Assembly (NCBI GenBank): GCA_050618055.1
Contig: JBNLVK010000219.1
Span: 1-46,252, forward strand
Direction: 5' to 3'
DNA: 46,252 nt
Source of the DNA: CALDCK01 sp050618055
Lineage (GTDB): Bacteria; Myxococcota_A; UBA9160; SMWR01
Each line of letters opens with the position of its first letter. Positions within the stretch are counted from its first letter, which is position 1. Of the stretch, positions 8,146 through 15,660 are shown piece after piece. A program made the position numbers and the translations under genes. The notes beneath the pieces were generated by a model, which did no database searches, was not told where the DNA came from, and saw only the letters and a list, made by a program, of their open reading frames with translations.

Positions 8146-8634
8146 GTGTCGAACCTTCCCCAGGACCTGCCCGCCGACTTCGGTGCCGCCATCGCGAAGC
8201 TCGGCGCGCGCGAGCGCCTCGAGGTCGAGGACATGAAGCTGATGATCCTGCTGGAGACCGCCGGCGACCCGCTCTACCAGAAGCTGGCCGACCTGGTGGA
8301 GAACGAGCAGGCGCGGGAGCTCTTGCGCGCGAACGGGCGCGAGGAGACGGCCCACGCCCACCGCCTGAAGCACGCCATCGAGATCCTGACCGGCGAGCCC
8401 TTCGAGATCCCGTCGCTCGACGAGAACCCGTACGCCGAGCCGCCGCCGTTCACGGAGGTGAACGCGGAGCTGCTGGCCGGCGTCGAGGCGGGCGAGATCG
8501 CCGGCGACGCCATGTACCAGCGCTACGCCGAGCACGAGCCGAACGCCGAGGTGGCCGAGCTGCTGCGCCAGAACGGCCGCGAGGAGACGCGGCACGGCGG
8601 GCGGGTGAAGCAGGCGATCGCGCTGATCAGCTGA
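8146..8634 (+). CDS. Ferritin-like/rubrerythrin-type di-iron protein with internal duplication
   Basis: This 162-residue, mostly helical protein is made of two copies offset by exactly 80 residues. Copy one has Glu37 and EETAH at 66-70; copy two has Glu117 and EETRH at 146-150. Together they supply the six Glu/ExxH ligands of a ferritin-like di-iron site: E37, E67, H70, E117, E147 and H150. The shared NGREET block makes the repeat obvious. No rubredoxin-type Cys motif is present, so this is not a full rubrerythrin. It may reduce peroxide, store iron or serve the flavoenzyme upstream; the role is inferred. The GTG start has GGAGG at 8136-8140. The 3' end overlaps the convergent mutS2 by 8 bases. 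Confidence 0.75.
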   Translation: MSNLPQDLPADFGAAIAKLGARERLEVEDMKLMILLETAGDPLYQKLADLVENEQARELLRANGREETAHAHRLKHAIEILTGEPFEIPSLDENPYAEPPPFTEVNAELLAGVEAGEIAGDAMYQRYAEHEPNAEVAELLRQNGREETRHGGRVKQAIALIS

Positions 8635-11032
8635 GGACGGCGACCGTGGCGCCGTCGCCGCCCTCGTCCGGGGCGGCCGGCTCCACGTCCTTCACGTAGC
8701 GGGAAGCGCGGAGCGCCTCGCGCACGGCGCGGCGCAGGGCGCCGGTGCCGATGCCGTGGACCACCAGCAGGCGGGCCCGGGCGCCGGCGGTGGCGCGGTC
8801 GAGGGCCTCCGCCAGCTGGTCGAGGGCCTCGTCGACGCGCAGGCCGCGCAGGTCGCAGCGACCGTCGCCGGCGTCGGGCTCCGGCGCCGGCAGGGCCACG
8901 CGCGGCTTCGGGGCCTTCGGTGACGACGCCGCGGCGCTGCCGCGTCCGACCCGTTCCGCCGGCACCGTGATGCGCGCGCCGCCCACCGACACCACCACGC
9001 GCCCGCGCTTGTCGGGCAGCGCCTGGAGCAGCCCCGCGCCGCCGCCGGCGATCTGCACCGCGTCGCCGGCGCGGGCGTGCTGCCAGTCCATGGGGACCAG
9101 CGGCGAGGGCTCCCGCGGCGCGCCGACCTCGTCCTCCGCCTGCTTCGCCCGGTCCTGGATCTTCTCGAGGCGCTCGCGGGCGCGGGCCGCGTCCTGGGCG
9201 CGGCCGCCCTTCTGGAGGTCGCGGATCACCGCCGCGATCTGGGCCCGCGCGTCCCGGAAGCTCTCGTCCAGCTCGTCACGCAGCGCGCGGTAGAGCTTGT
9301 CGCGGCGCTCCTGGAGCGCGGCCAGCTTCCTGCGGTACTCGTCCCGCGCGCTCTCGGTCTGCTTGCGCAGCCGGACGGCGACCCGCTGCTCCTGCTCCAG
9401 CGCCGCGCGGCTCGTCGCCAGCTCCGACAGCATGCGGTCGAGCTGGCGGTCCTCGCGTTCCAGGAAGCGGTGGGCCCGGTCGAGCACGTCCTGGCGCAGG
9501 CCCATGCGGGCGGCCACGGCGGTCGCCGACGAGCTGCCGGGGAAGCCCATGCGCAGCCGGTAGGTGGGGGCCAGCGTCTCCGGATCGAACTCGACGCTCG
9601 CGTTCTCGAAGCGCGGGTCGGTGTCGGCCATCTCCTTCAGCAGTCCGTAGTGGGTGGTGGCGACGACGCGCGCGCCGGCGTCGGCCAGCGTCTCGAGCAC
9701 GGCCTGGGCGATGGCGGCGCCCTCGCCAGGATCGGTGCCGACTCCGATCTCGTCGAGCACCACCAGGCTGTGCGCGCCGGTGGCGTCGACCGCGTCGACG
9801 ATGCGCGCCAGGTTCGCCATGTGGGCCGAGAAGGTGGACAGGCTCTCGCCGATCGACTGCTCGTCGCCGATGTCGCCCAGCACCGCGTCGAACAGGTCGA
9901 CGCGGGCGCCGGCCGCGGCCGGCACGTGCAGCCCGGAACGCACCAGCAGCGCCGCCAGCGCCACCGCCTTCATCGCCACCGTCTTGCCGCCGGCGTTGGG
10001 TCCGGAGACCACCAGCACGTGGAAGCTCTCGCCGAGCCGCAGGTCGTTGGGCACGGCCTGGTCCTTCGGGATGGCCGGGTGGCGCAGCTGGGGCAGCACG
10101 ATCACGCCCTCGCGCTCGACCCGCGGCGCCACCGCCTCCATCTCGTCGGCCAGGGCGGCGCGGGCGAAGGCCAGGTCGAGGTGGGCCAGCGTGACGAGAT
10201 CGGTCTCCAGGTCGTCGGCCAGCTCCGCCACCTCGCCGGAGAGGCGCCGCAGCACCCGCTCGATCTCGCGCTCCGCGTCGATCTCCGCCTGCTTGTGCCG
10301 GTTGTTCGGGTCGACCAGCGCCTCGGGCTCGACGTAGAGGGTGGTGCCCGAGCCGGAGGCGTCGTGCACGATGCCGCGCACCTGGCCCTTGGCGTCGGCG
10401 CGCACCGGCAGCACGTAGCGGTCGTTGCGCACGGTGAAGTAGCGGTCGGACAGCGCGCCGGCGATGTCCTCGTTGCGCAGGATGCGCTCGATGCGCGCCG
10501 TGATCTCGCCGGCCAGCTCGCGGGCGGTGCGGCGCGCCAGGGCCAGGGCGTCGGAGGCCTCGTCCTTCACCTCGCCGGAGGGGTCGATGCAGCGGGTGAC
10601 CTCGCGCTCGAAGTCGCCGTGGTCGGCGAGTCCGGCGGCCCGGTCGGCCAGCAGCGGGGCGGTGTCGGCGCGCGGGGTCAGGAAGCGGCGGGCGGCGTGG
10701 ACCGTGCCCACCGCGCTCGCCACGTCGAGCAGGTCGCGGGGGCCCAGCGCGCCGCCGCGGCGGGCGCGGCCCAGCGCGTCGGAGAGCGGCGCGACCTCGC
10801 CGATCGGCAGGTGCTCGCCCCGCTCGCGCAGGGTCGCCGCCTCGGCGGTCTCCGCCAGCCGCTCGCGGACGCCGCTCTCGCTCATCTCGAACAGCGCCGT
10901 CGAGACGCTCTCGCCCTCCCGCGGCGCCAGCCGCGCGCGGGCGCCGGGCGTCCGCAGGTGACCCGCCAGCCGCGCGAGAACCGCCGACCACTCCAGCCGT
11001 TCCAGGGTCTTCTGCGTGACGCTGAAGGGCAC
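8627..11032 (-). CDS. mutS2: MutS2 endonuclease / ribosome-rescue ATPase
   Basis: This 801-residue protein has full MutS2 architecture. It has an N-terminal core and clamp region (DRYFTVRNDRYVLPVRADAKG near 200) and a MutS-type ATPase with Walker A GPNAGGKT at 344-351 and Walker B VVLDEIGVGTD with D427 and E428. A signature loop and THYGLLKEM, a long coiled coil of about 515-640 rich in Arg/Glu/Lys, and a C-terminal Smr domain (CDLRGLRVDEAL, LVVHGIGTGALR) follow. MutS2 proteins suppress recombination or split collided ribosomes, depending on the species. The mismatch-reading domain I of MutS is absent, as expected. The GTG start lies 6 bases after TAGGAT, a leaderless-type arrangement. Confidence 0.95.
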   Translation of the reverse strand: MPFSVTQKTLERLEWSAVLARLAGHLRTPGARARLAPREGESVSTALFEMSESGVRERLAETAEAATLRERGEHLPIGEVAPLSDALGRARRGGALGPRDLLDVASAVGTVHAARRFLTPRADTAPLLADRAAGLADHGDFEREVTRCIDPSGEVKDEASDALALARRTARELAGEITARIERILRNEDIAGALSDRYFTVRNDRYVLPVRADAKGQVRGIVHDASGSGTTLYVEPEALVDPNNRHKQAEIDAEREIERVLRRLSGEVAELADDLETDLVTLAHLDLAFARAALADEMEAVAPRVEREGVIVLPQLRHPAIPKDQAVPNDLRLGESFHVLVVSGPNAGGKTVAMKAVALAALLVRSGLHVPAAAGARVDLFDAVLGDIGDEQSIGESLSTFSAHMANLARIVDAVDATGAHSLVVLDEIGVGTDPGEGAAIAQAVLETLADAGARVVATTHYGLLKEMADTDPRFENASVEFDPETLAPTYRLRMGFPGSSSATAVAARMGLRQDVLDRAHRFLEREDRQLDRMLSELATSRAALEQEQRVAVRLRKQTESARDEYRRKLAALQERRDKLYRALRDELDESFRDARAQIAAVIRDLQKGGRAQDAARARERLEKIQDRAKQAEDEVGAPREPSPLVPMDWQHARAGDAVQIAGGGAGLLQALPDKRGRVVVSVGGARITVPAERVGRGSAAASSPKAPKPRVALPAPEPDAGDGRCDLRGLRVDEALDQLAEALDRATAGARARLLVVHGIGTGALRRAVREALRASRYVKDVEPAAPDEGGDGATVAVLS

Positions 11033-11038
11033 GCGGGA

Positions 11039-11044
11039 ATCCTA
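11039..11044 (-). promoter_or_regulatory. -10 element (TAGGAT) for mutS2, leaderless spacing
   Basis: Read on the minus strand, TAGGAT is followed by TCCCGC and then the GTG start at 11032. A 6-base gap places the expected +1 at the start codon itself. No Shine-Dalgarno sequence fits in the gap. No clear -35 is seen. Confidence 0.45.
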
Positions 11045-11074
11045 GCGGGAGTTCGCTCCGCCCCGGGGCTCGGG

Positions 11075-11080
11075 TACCGT
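11075..11080 (+). promoter_or_regulatory. Candidate -10 (TACCGT) for murQ
   Basis: TACCGT is preceded, 17 bases upstream, by TTCGCT (11052-11057), a weak -35. It gives a 5' leader of about 35-40 bases ending in a good ribosome site. It shares the intergenic space with the divergent mutS2 start. Confidence 0.3.
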
Positions 11081-11122
11081 TTCGGTTCCGCCGGGCATCG
11101 GCCGAAAGGTCCGGGGAGGCCC

Positions 11123-11947
11123 ATGGCGAGCGAATCCCCCACCGAAGACGTCCTCGAAGCGACGCGCGACATCGATCAGTGGAGCGCGGAGGAGATCGTG
11201 CGCGCGATCCACGAGGAGGATCGCAGCGCCCACGCGGCGGTGGGTCGCGTGCTGCCGCGGGTGGTCGAGGCGGCCGAGGTGATCGGCACCGCGATGGCCG
11301 GCGGCGGCAACTGGTACAACGTGGGCGCCGGCACCAGCGGACGCATCGGCGTGCTCGACGCGTCGGAGATCCCGCCGACCTTCGGCCTGCCGGCCCACCG
11401 GGTGCAGGGCGTGATGGCCGGCGGCGACGCCGCCCTGAAGCAGGCCATCGAGGGCGCCGAGGACCACCCGGAGCGCGCCGCCTTCGAGCTGCGCGAGCGC
11501 GGACTCTCGGCCGGCGACGTGGTGGTGGCCATCTCGGCCAGCGGCACCACGCCGTTCACCCTGGGCAGCCTGGACGCGGCCCACGAGGTGGGCGCGCGCA
11601 CCATCGGCGTCACCTGCAACCCGGGATCGCCGCTGGCCGAGGCGGCGGAGGTGCCGATCGTCGCGGTGGTCGGGCCCGAGGTGATCGCCGGCTCGACGCG
11701 CATGAAGGGCGGCCTGGCCCAGAAGATGATCCTGCACCTGCTCTCGACCACGGTGATGATCCGCCTGGGCTACGTCTCCGGCAACCTGATGTCGAGCGTG
11801 CAGCCGGCGTCGCAGAAGCTGCGCGACCGGGCCGTGCGCATCCTGATGTCGCTGGGCGACCTGGACCGCGAGGACGCGGCGAAGCTGCTGGAGGAGTGCG
11901 GCGGCGACGTCGCCGCGGCGAGCCGGAGGCTGCGCCGCCTCCCCTGA
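11123..11947 (+). CDS. murQ: MurQ: N-acetylmuramic acid 6-phosphate etherase
   Basis: This cytosolic peptidoglycan-recycling enzyme cleaves the lactyl ether of MurNAc-6-P to give GlcNAc-6-P and D-lactate. The 274 residues contain the SIS-domain signatures YNVGAGTSGRIGVLDASE (about 60-77), ISASGTTPFTLGSL near 138 and GPEVIAGSTRMKGG. The LDASEIPPTF segment carries the family's catalytic Glu, and the C-terminal LLEECGGDVAAASR helix is typical. The start is the ATG at 11123, preceded by GGGGAGG; a longer frame upstream is antisense to mutS2. No MurK, AnmK, MurP or MurR partner is in view. The GlcNAc-6-P formed could feed the hexosamine pathway whose later steps (glmU, glmS) are encoded 7 kb away. 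Confidence 0.92.
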   Translation: MASESPTEDVLEATRDIDQWSAEEIVRAIHEEDRSAHAAVGRVLPRVVEAAEVIGTAMAGGGNWYNVGAGTSGRIGVLDASEIPPTFGLPAHRVQGVMAGGDAALKQAIEGAEDHPERAAFELRERGLSAGDVVVAISASGTTPFTLGSLDAAHEVGARTIGVTCNPGSPLAEAAEVPIVAVVGPEVIAGSTRMKGGLAQKMILHLLSTTVMIRLGYVSGNLMSSVQPASQKLRDRAVRILMSLGDLDREDAAKLLEECGGDVAAASRRLRRLP

Positions 11948-11954
11948 TCGGCTC

Positions 11955-11974
11955 CCTCCCCTGATCGGGGGAGG
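11955..11974 (+). terminator. Hairpin after murQ
   Basis: The sequence cctcccc-tgatcg-ggggagg forms a 7-bp stem with a 6-base loop, 8 bases after the murQ stop. There is no T-tract. Its left half belongs to a short direct repeat (ctcccctgatcgg at 11939-11951 and 11957-11969) whose first copy includes the murQ stop codon. Confidence 0.45.
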
Positions 11975-12006
11975 CTCCCGGACCCGCGCGCTCGCCCGTC
12001 CGGGCG

Positions 12007-12012
12007 TAGACT
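12007..12012 (+). promoter_or_regulatory. -10 element (TAGACT) before the PEP-CTERM gene
   Basis: TAGACT ends 6 bases before the ATG at 12019, so the expected first transcribed base is the start codon. No Shine-Dalgarno sequence is present in the gap and no clear -35 lies 17 bases upstream. Confidence 0.4.
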
Positions 12013-12018
12013 GGGTCC

Positions 12019-12759
12019 ATGGCGCTCGTGCGATGCCGCACGCTCCTCGCTCTCGCGATCGCCCTGGGGCTGGCCCGGGCCGGCGCCGCCGCGCCCGGCG
12101 CCTTCACCGACCCGGCCGCCTTCGCATCCGCCGTGCCGGGCGGCACCACCAGCGTCGACTTCGAGTCGTTCAGTGACGGCACGCTGCTCTCGGGCACGAC
12201 CCAGACGCCCGCCGGAGCCGCGGCCGGTGTCGTCCTGCCCGGACCGCTGGCCGACGTGCTCGATCCGGGGGGCCCCGCGCTGCCGCTGCGGGTGGTGGTC
12301 GACGCGGTCGACAACCCGGCGAGCAGCGGCACGCGCAGCCTCGGCGTCGAGGACGCCGGCAACTTCCACGCCGTGACGGCCGGCACGCCGCTGGCGTTCG
12401 CATTCACGGCGCCGGTCGAGGCGTTCGGCCTGACCGTGGTCACGCCCGAGGAGCCCGGCGGCGCGCTCTTCGACGCCGACGTCCGGCTCCTCGTGCCGGG
12501 CGAGGCCACGGCGCAGCTCTCGCTGGCCGACGCCCAGCTGCTGGGCACCTTCGGCGGACGCGAGTACCGCGCCTACTTCCTCGGGGTCGTCGGCGGCGCG
12601 ACCTTCTCGAGCGCCACCCTCGACGTCGGGGCGACCACGCCGGCGAGCGGCTTCTTCTTCAACCTGGACGACCTGGTGGTCCCGCTGCCCGAGCCCGGTG
12701 CGCTGCCGGGCCTGCTGGCCGGCGCGCTGCTGCTGGCGGCGCTGCGACGGAAAGGATGA
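12019..12759 (+). CDS. PEP-CTERM sorting-domain protein (predicted exosortase substrate)
   Basis: This exported protein of 246 residues has an N-terminal signal peptide (Arg near 5-7, hydrophobic core, AGAAAP near residue 22). A beta-rich body begins FTDPAAFASAVPGG and SVDFESF, like other PEP-CTERM surface proteins. The C-terminus is a textbook tripartite sorting signal: Pro-Glu-Pro at 224-226, a hydrophobic helix of about 16 residues, and a basic RRKG end. In known systems an exosortase in the inner membrane cuts at PEP and the protein goes to the outer surface or into exopolysaccharide. No exosortase gene is in this window, though PrsT-like TPR lipoproteins are encoded at 35-40 kb. A second exported protein starts 4 bases downstream. 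Confidence 0.8.
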   Translation: MALVRCRTLLALAIALGLARAGAAAPGAFTDPAAFASAVPGGTTSVDFESFSDGTLLSGTTQTPAGAAAGVVLPGPLADVLDPGGPALPLRVVVDAVDNPASSGTRSLGVEDAGNFHAVTAGTPLAFAFTAPVEAFGLTVVTPEEPGGALFDADVRLLVPGEATAQLSLADAQLLGTFGGREYRAYFLGVVGGATFSSATLDVGATTPASGFFFNLDDLVVPLPEPGALPGLLAGALLLAALRRKG

Positions 12760-12763
12760 ACCC

Positions 12764-13714
12764 ATGAAGCACCCGAGCCTCCTGCGCCGGATCGCGTTCG
12801 TGCTCGGTCTCGCGCTGGCCGTCCCCGCGCTGGCCGACCGGCCCTCGCTCATCGACCTCCAGGCCGCGCTCGACGACCACCTGTCGCCCGCGCCGGCCGC
12901 GGCGTCGGGCACGATCCGCTTCGTCGGCTCCGGCTTCGACTTCACGTTCCCGCTGGTGGACCTGAGGCTCTCGGCCCAGGTTCCGATCGCCTGCACGCCC
13001 ACCTGCGCGCCGGCCGGGACCACCGGCTTCGCTCCGGTGCGCGCCACGCTGGTCGACACCTTCGAGGTCGCCCTGCTCACCGCCGAGTTCCTGGGCGGCG
13101 CGACGATCCAGGACGTCTACGTCTCGATCCCCTCGGAGCCCGCGCTCCTCCAGCTCTCCAGCGCCTTCCTGGACTCGATCGCGGCGGACGCGGTGGCCGG
13201 CCGGACCGTCGTCGAGATCCCCTACCTGGTGGCGGAGCTGGAGGTACAGGGCCTCGACTCGATGTGGAACACCGGGAACTCCACCGGCGGCGGCTGCTCC
13301 GTCCCGGCCTCCGAGGCCCACATCGACCTGGCCGGGAACGACCCCTCGAACCTCCAGGCGGGCGAGATCGAGGCGAGCTCGGCCCTGGGCTTCTCGCCCC
13401 AGCCTTCGCCGCATCCGACGCTCACCTTCTCGCGCACCCCGCCGAACCCCTGTTACCTGCGCGGCAGCGGCTCGGCCCAGACCTTCCCGGTCACCTTCGA
13501 GCGGCTGTGGGAGAGCAGCGACGCGTTCCCGGGCACGCGCCAGGTGGCGCAGGAGGTCGACCTCACCAGCGCCTTCGTCGACCACTGGACCTTCTTCGTC
13601 GAGAGCGGCGAGCTGCGCGAGGAGATCACGCTCTTCCCGGCCGGCACGCTCTGGGTGCGCGAGTTCGACCCGGGCAACGGCCAGCTCCTGAACGAGGAGA
13701 AGGCGAACTTCTAG
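12764..13714 (+). CDS. Exported protein of unknown function
   Basis: I do not recognise this family. The 316-residue protein starts at an ATG with GGATGAA just upstream, 4 bases after the PEP-CTERM gene, so the two are probably cotranscribed. A standard Sec signal (MKHPSLLRRIAFVLGLALAV, cut after ALA) precedes a mature chain rich in beta-type segments. Cys residues in CTPTC, GGGC and NPC could form disulfides. There is no C-terminal PEP or LPxTG motif, so it is probably periplasmic, secreted or outer-membrane associated. The stop codon shares 4 bases with the stop region of the convergent acyl-CoA dehydrogenase. Confidence 0.7.
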   Translation: MKHPSLLRRIAFVLGLALAVPALADRPSLIDLQAALDDHLSPAPAAASGTIRFVGSGFDFTFPLVDLRLSAQVPIACTPTCAPAGTTGFAPVRATLVDTFEVALLTAEFLGGATIQDVYVSIPSEPALLQLSSAFLDSIAADAVAGRTVVEIPYLVAELEVQGLDSMWNTGNSTGGGCSVPASEAHIDLAGNDPSNLQAGEIEASSALGFSPQPSPHPTLTFSRTPPNPCYLRGSGSAQTFPVTFERLWESSDAFPGTRQVAQEVDLTSAFVDHWTFFVESGELREEITLFPAGTLWVREFDPGNGQLLNEEKANF

Positions 13715-14877
13715 AGTGCCCGGTGGCCCGTGATGTGCTCGCCCAGGATCAGGGTGTGCACGTCGTGGGTGCCCTCGTAGGTGCGGACCGTCTCCAGGTT
13801 CATCATGTGGCGCATGGCCTGGTAGTCGTCGACGATGCCGTTGGCGCCCAGCAGGTCGCGGGCCAGGCGCGCGATGTTCAGCGCGATGTCCACGTTGTTG
13901 CGCTTGATCATCGACACCATCACCGGCTCCAGGTGGCCGGCGTCCTTGATCTGAGCCACGCGCAGCGCCAGCAGCTGGGCCTTGGTGATCTCGGTCAGCA
14001 TGTAGACCAGCTTCTCCTGGGTGATCTGCTTGCTGGCCAGCACGCCGCCCTGCACCTCGCGTTCGAGGGCGTACTGGAGCGCCTCGTCGTAGCAGGCCAT
14101 GGCCGCGCCGATGGCGCCCCAGGCAATGCCGTAGCGGGCCTGGGTCAGGCAGGAGAGCGGCGCGCGCAGGCTCTCGGCCTTGGGCAGCCGGTTGTCCTCG
14201 GGCACCTCGACGTCGGTCAGGAACAGCTCCGACGTCACCGACGTGCGCAGCGAGAACTTGCCCTTGATGTCGCGGGCCTCGAAGCCCTTGCGGTCCTTCT
14301 CCACCACGAAGCCGCGCACGCCCTCGTCGGTGCGCGCCCACACGATCGCCAGGTCGGCGACGCTGCCGTTGGTGATCCAGCGCTTCACGCCGTTCAGCAC
14401 CCAGACGTCGCCCTTGCGCTCGGCGCGGGTGCGCATGGCCGAGACGTGGCTGCCGGCGTCCGGCTCGGTCAGGCCGAAGCAGCCGATGGCGCGCCCCGCC
14501 GACATCTCGGGCAGCCAGCGGTCCTTCTGGGCGTCGGAGCCGTAGGTGTAGATGGGGTACATGCAGAGCGATCCCTGCACCGACGCGAACGAGCGCAGGC
14601 CCGAGTCGCCGCGCTCCAGCTCCTGCATGAGCACGCCGTAGGCCACGTTGCTCATGCCGGCGCAGCCGTAGCCGTGCAGGCTCGGTCCGAACAGCCCGAG
14701 CTCGGCCATGCCCGGCACCAGCTCCATGGGGAACGACCCGTCCTGGCGCACGTGCTCCTGCACCCGCGGCAGGAACTCGTTGCTCACCCACTCGCGGACC
14801 GTGTCGCGGGCCAGCCGCTCCTCGTCGGAGAGCAGCTCGTCGGTGTGCAGGAAGTCGACGTCCTTGAAGTCGGCCAT
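13711..14877 (-). CDS. gcdH: Glutaryl-CoA dehydrogenase-like acyl-CoA dehydrogenase
   Basis: This 388-residue FAD acyl-CoA dehydrogenase has FGLTEPDAGSHVSAMRTRA (flavin and substrate binding) and WITNGSVADLAIVWART in mid-protein. The C-terminal block YEGTHDVHTLILGEHITG has the catalytic base at Glu368. That block and the overall pattern match glutaryl-CoA dehydrogenases, which oxidise and decarboxylate glutaryl-CoA to crotonyl-CoA in lysine and tryptophan breakdown or benzoyl-CoA-type pathways. A sibling short-chain dehydrogenase cannot be excluded. The ATG start has GGAGG eight bases upstream. A minus-strand hairpin at 14949-14979 separates it from the phasin-like gene, so it may have its own promoter; TAGCCT at 14911-14916 is a candidate -10. 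Confidence 0.88.
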   Translation of the reverse strand: MADFKDVDFLHTDELLSDEERLARDTVREWVSNEFLPRVQEHVRQDGSFPMELVPGMAELGLFGPSLHGYGCAGMSNVAYGVLMQELERGDSGLRSFASVQGSLCMYPIYTYGSDAQKDRWLPEMSAGRAIGCFGLTEPDAGSHVSAMRTRAERKGDVWVLNGVKRWITNGSVADLAIVWARTDEGVRGFVVEKDRKGFEARDIKGKFSLRTSVTSELFLTDVEVPEDNRLPKAESLRAPLSCLTQARYGIAWGAIGAAMACYDEALQYALEREVQGGVLASKQITQEKLVYMLTEITKAQLLALRVAQIKDAGHLEPVMVSMIKRNNVDIALNIARLARDLLGANGIVDDYQAMRHMMNLETVRTYEGTHDVHTLILGEHITGHRAL

Positions 14878-14948
14878 GGGGGGCCTCCGGGGGCGTGGGC
14901 GGGGAGCCTCAGGCTAGCTCAGCCCGGAATCGGGCCGCAGATGCAAGG

Positions 14949-14979
14949 AGGGCTCGACGGTGGGGAACCATCGAGCCCT
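14949..14979 (-). terminator. Terminator of the phasin-like gene
   Basis: A perfect 9-bp stem (agggctcga/tcgagccct) is extended by a further ggt/acc pairing after one mismatch. It lies 29 bases past the stop of the phasin-like gene. On the minus strand it is followed by ccttgcatct, only weakly T-rich. Confidence 0.55.
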
Positions 14980-15008
14980 CGCGATTCGACCGGGTGGTGG
15001 GGAGAACG

Positions 15009-15458
15009 TCAGGAGGCGGCCTGGCCCTCGGTCGCGGCCGGAGCCTTGACCTTCTTGGGGGCCCGGGCCCGCTCCATCTCCTTCAGCTTCTTGTTGAGCT
15101 GGGAGATCTTCCGGTCGATGCGCTGCACGTCGCTCTTCGAGGCGATCTGCAGGGCCTTGAGGAACGTCTCGACCCCCTCCTCGTAGCGCTTCTCGGCGTC
15201 CTTGCGGACCTTCTCGAGGCGCTTGAAGGTGGGGTTCTTCTGGACCTGGGTGCGGAGCTTCTTCGCGCGCTTCTCGAAGTCCTTGCGGCCCGAGTCGATG
15301 CGCTTCTCCAGATCCTTGCGGTTGCTGGCGAGCTGCTTCTCGAGCTTGCGGCGGCGGGTGCGGAGCTGGCGCTGAACGCGCTCCACCTCGTCCTCGATGG
15401 AACCGAAGGCGTCGCGGAAACGGTCGCTGACGTCCTGAACGATGCTGGCTTCTGCCAT
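15009..15458 (-). CDS. Phasin-like / coiled-coil basic protein
   Basis: This 149-residue protein is almost entirely helical and highly charged, with many Lys, Arg and Glu heptad-like repeats between about 25 and 130 (RRKLEKQL, RKDLEKRI, RKDFEKRAKKL). The C-terminal tail is Lys/Ala/Pro-rich (APKKVKAPAATEG), like PhaF- or histone-H1-type tails. Similar small proteins are annotated as phasin-family or coiled-coil proteins that coat polyhydroxyalkanoate granules or bind DNA. No PHA synthase is in the window, so the granule link is an inference. Its promoter is the closest to consensus in the window, with a palindrome that may be an operator, so strong but controlled expression is likely. It has its own terminator and seems monocistronic. 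Confidence 0.6.
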   Translation of the reverse strand: MAEASIVQDVSDRFRDAFGSIEDEVERVQRQLRTRRRKLEKQLASNRKDLEKRIDSGRKDFEKRAKKLRTQVQKNPTFKRLEKVRKDAEKRYEEGVETFLKALQIASKSDVQRIDRKISQLNKKLKEMERARAPKKVKAPAATEGQAAS

Positions 15459-15523
15459 GGCTCATCTCTCTTTGCGGGCGCCGCCTTTCCGGCGGGCCCT
15501 TTGGGAAGGGTTCGACGCGCTGC

Positions 15524-15551
15524 ATTATAACGCCACGCGTTAACGCGTCAA
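15524..15551 (-). promoter_or_regulatory. Consensus sigma-70 promoter of the phasin-like gene
   Basis: On the minus strand -35 TTGACG (15551-15546) and a perfect -10 TATAAT (15529-15524) are separated by 16 bases. The predicted start near 15517 gives a leader of about 59 bases with two short hairpins (ccgcc/ggcgg at 15481-15495 and ccctt/aaggg just upstream) and a weak GAGAG ribosome site before the ATG at 15458. Confidence 0.8.
15535..15548. promoter_or_regulatory. 14-base perfect palindrome in the promoter spacer (candidate operator)
   Basis: The palindrome acgcgttaacgcgt lies between the -35 and -10 of the phasin-like gene and covers the last three bases of the -35. A dimeric repressor bound here would block RNA polymerase. 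PhaR-type control of phasin genes is known in other bacteria, but this site is not a recognised PhaR site. Confidence 0.5.
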
Positions 15552-15582
15552 GTGGGTATAACCGTACGAGAAACGAACCAAA

Positions 15583-15602
15583 TACCCGATCAGGAACGGG
15601 TA
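15583..15602 (-). terminator. Likely terminator of the FabH-like gene
   Basis: A 6-bp stem, tacccg/cgggta with an 8-base loop, lies 58 bases after the FabH-like stop. On the minus strand it is followed by tttggttcgtttc, a T-rich stretch. It could also serve as a second operator upstream of the phasin promoter. Confidence 0.45.
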
Positions 15603-15660
15603 CTTGGACCGAACTGGCAGTCACATCCCTGGATGCGACGCGCCACGGGCGCGCGGCGGG

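Noticed and set aside
9077..11122. Plus-strand frame continuous with murQ
   Set aside because: It is antisense to mutS2, which has full motifs; murQ has its own ribosome site and ATG at 11123.
12659..14791. Minus-strand 710-codon frame and its plus-strand counterpart at 13264-15186
   Set aside because: Both are shadows of the exported protein and of glutaryl-CoA dehydrogenase and have no family motifs.
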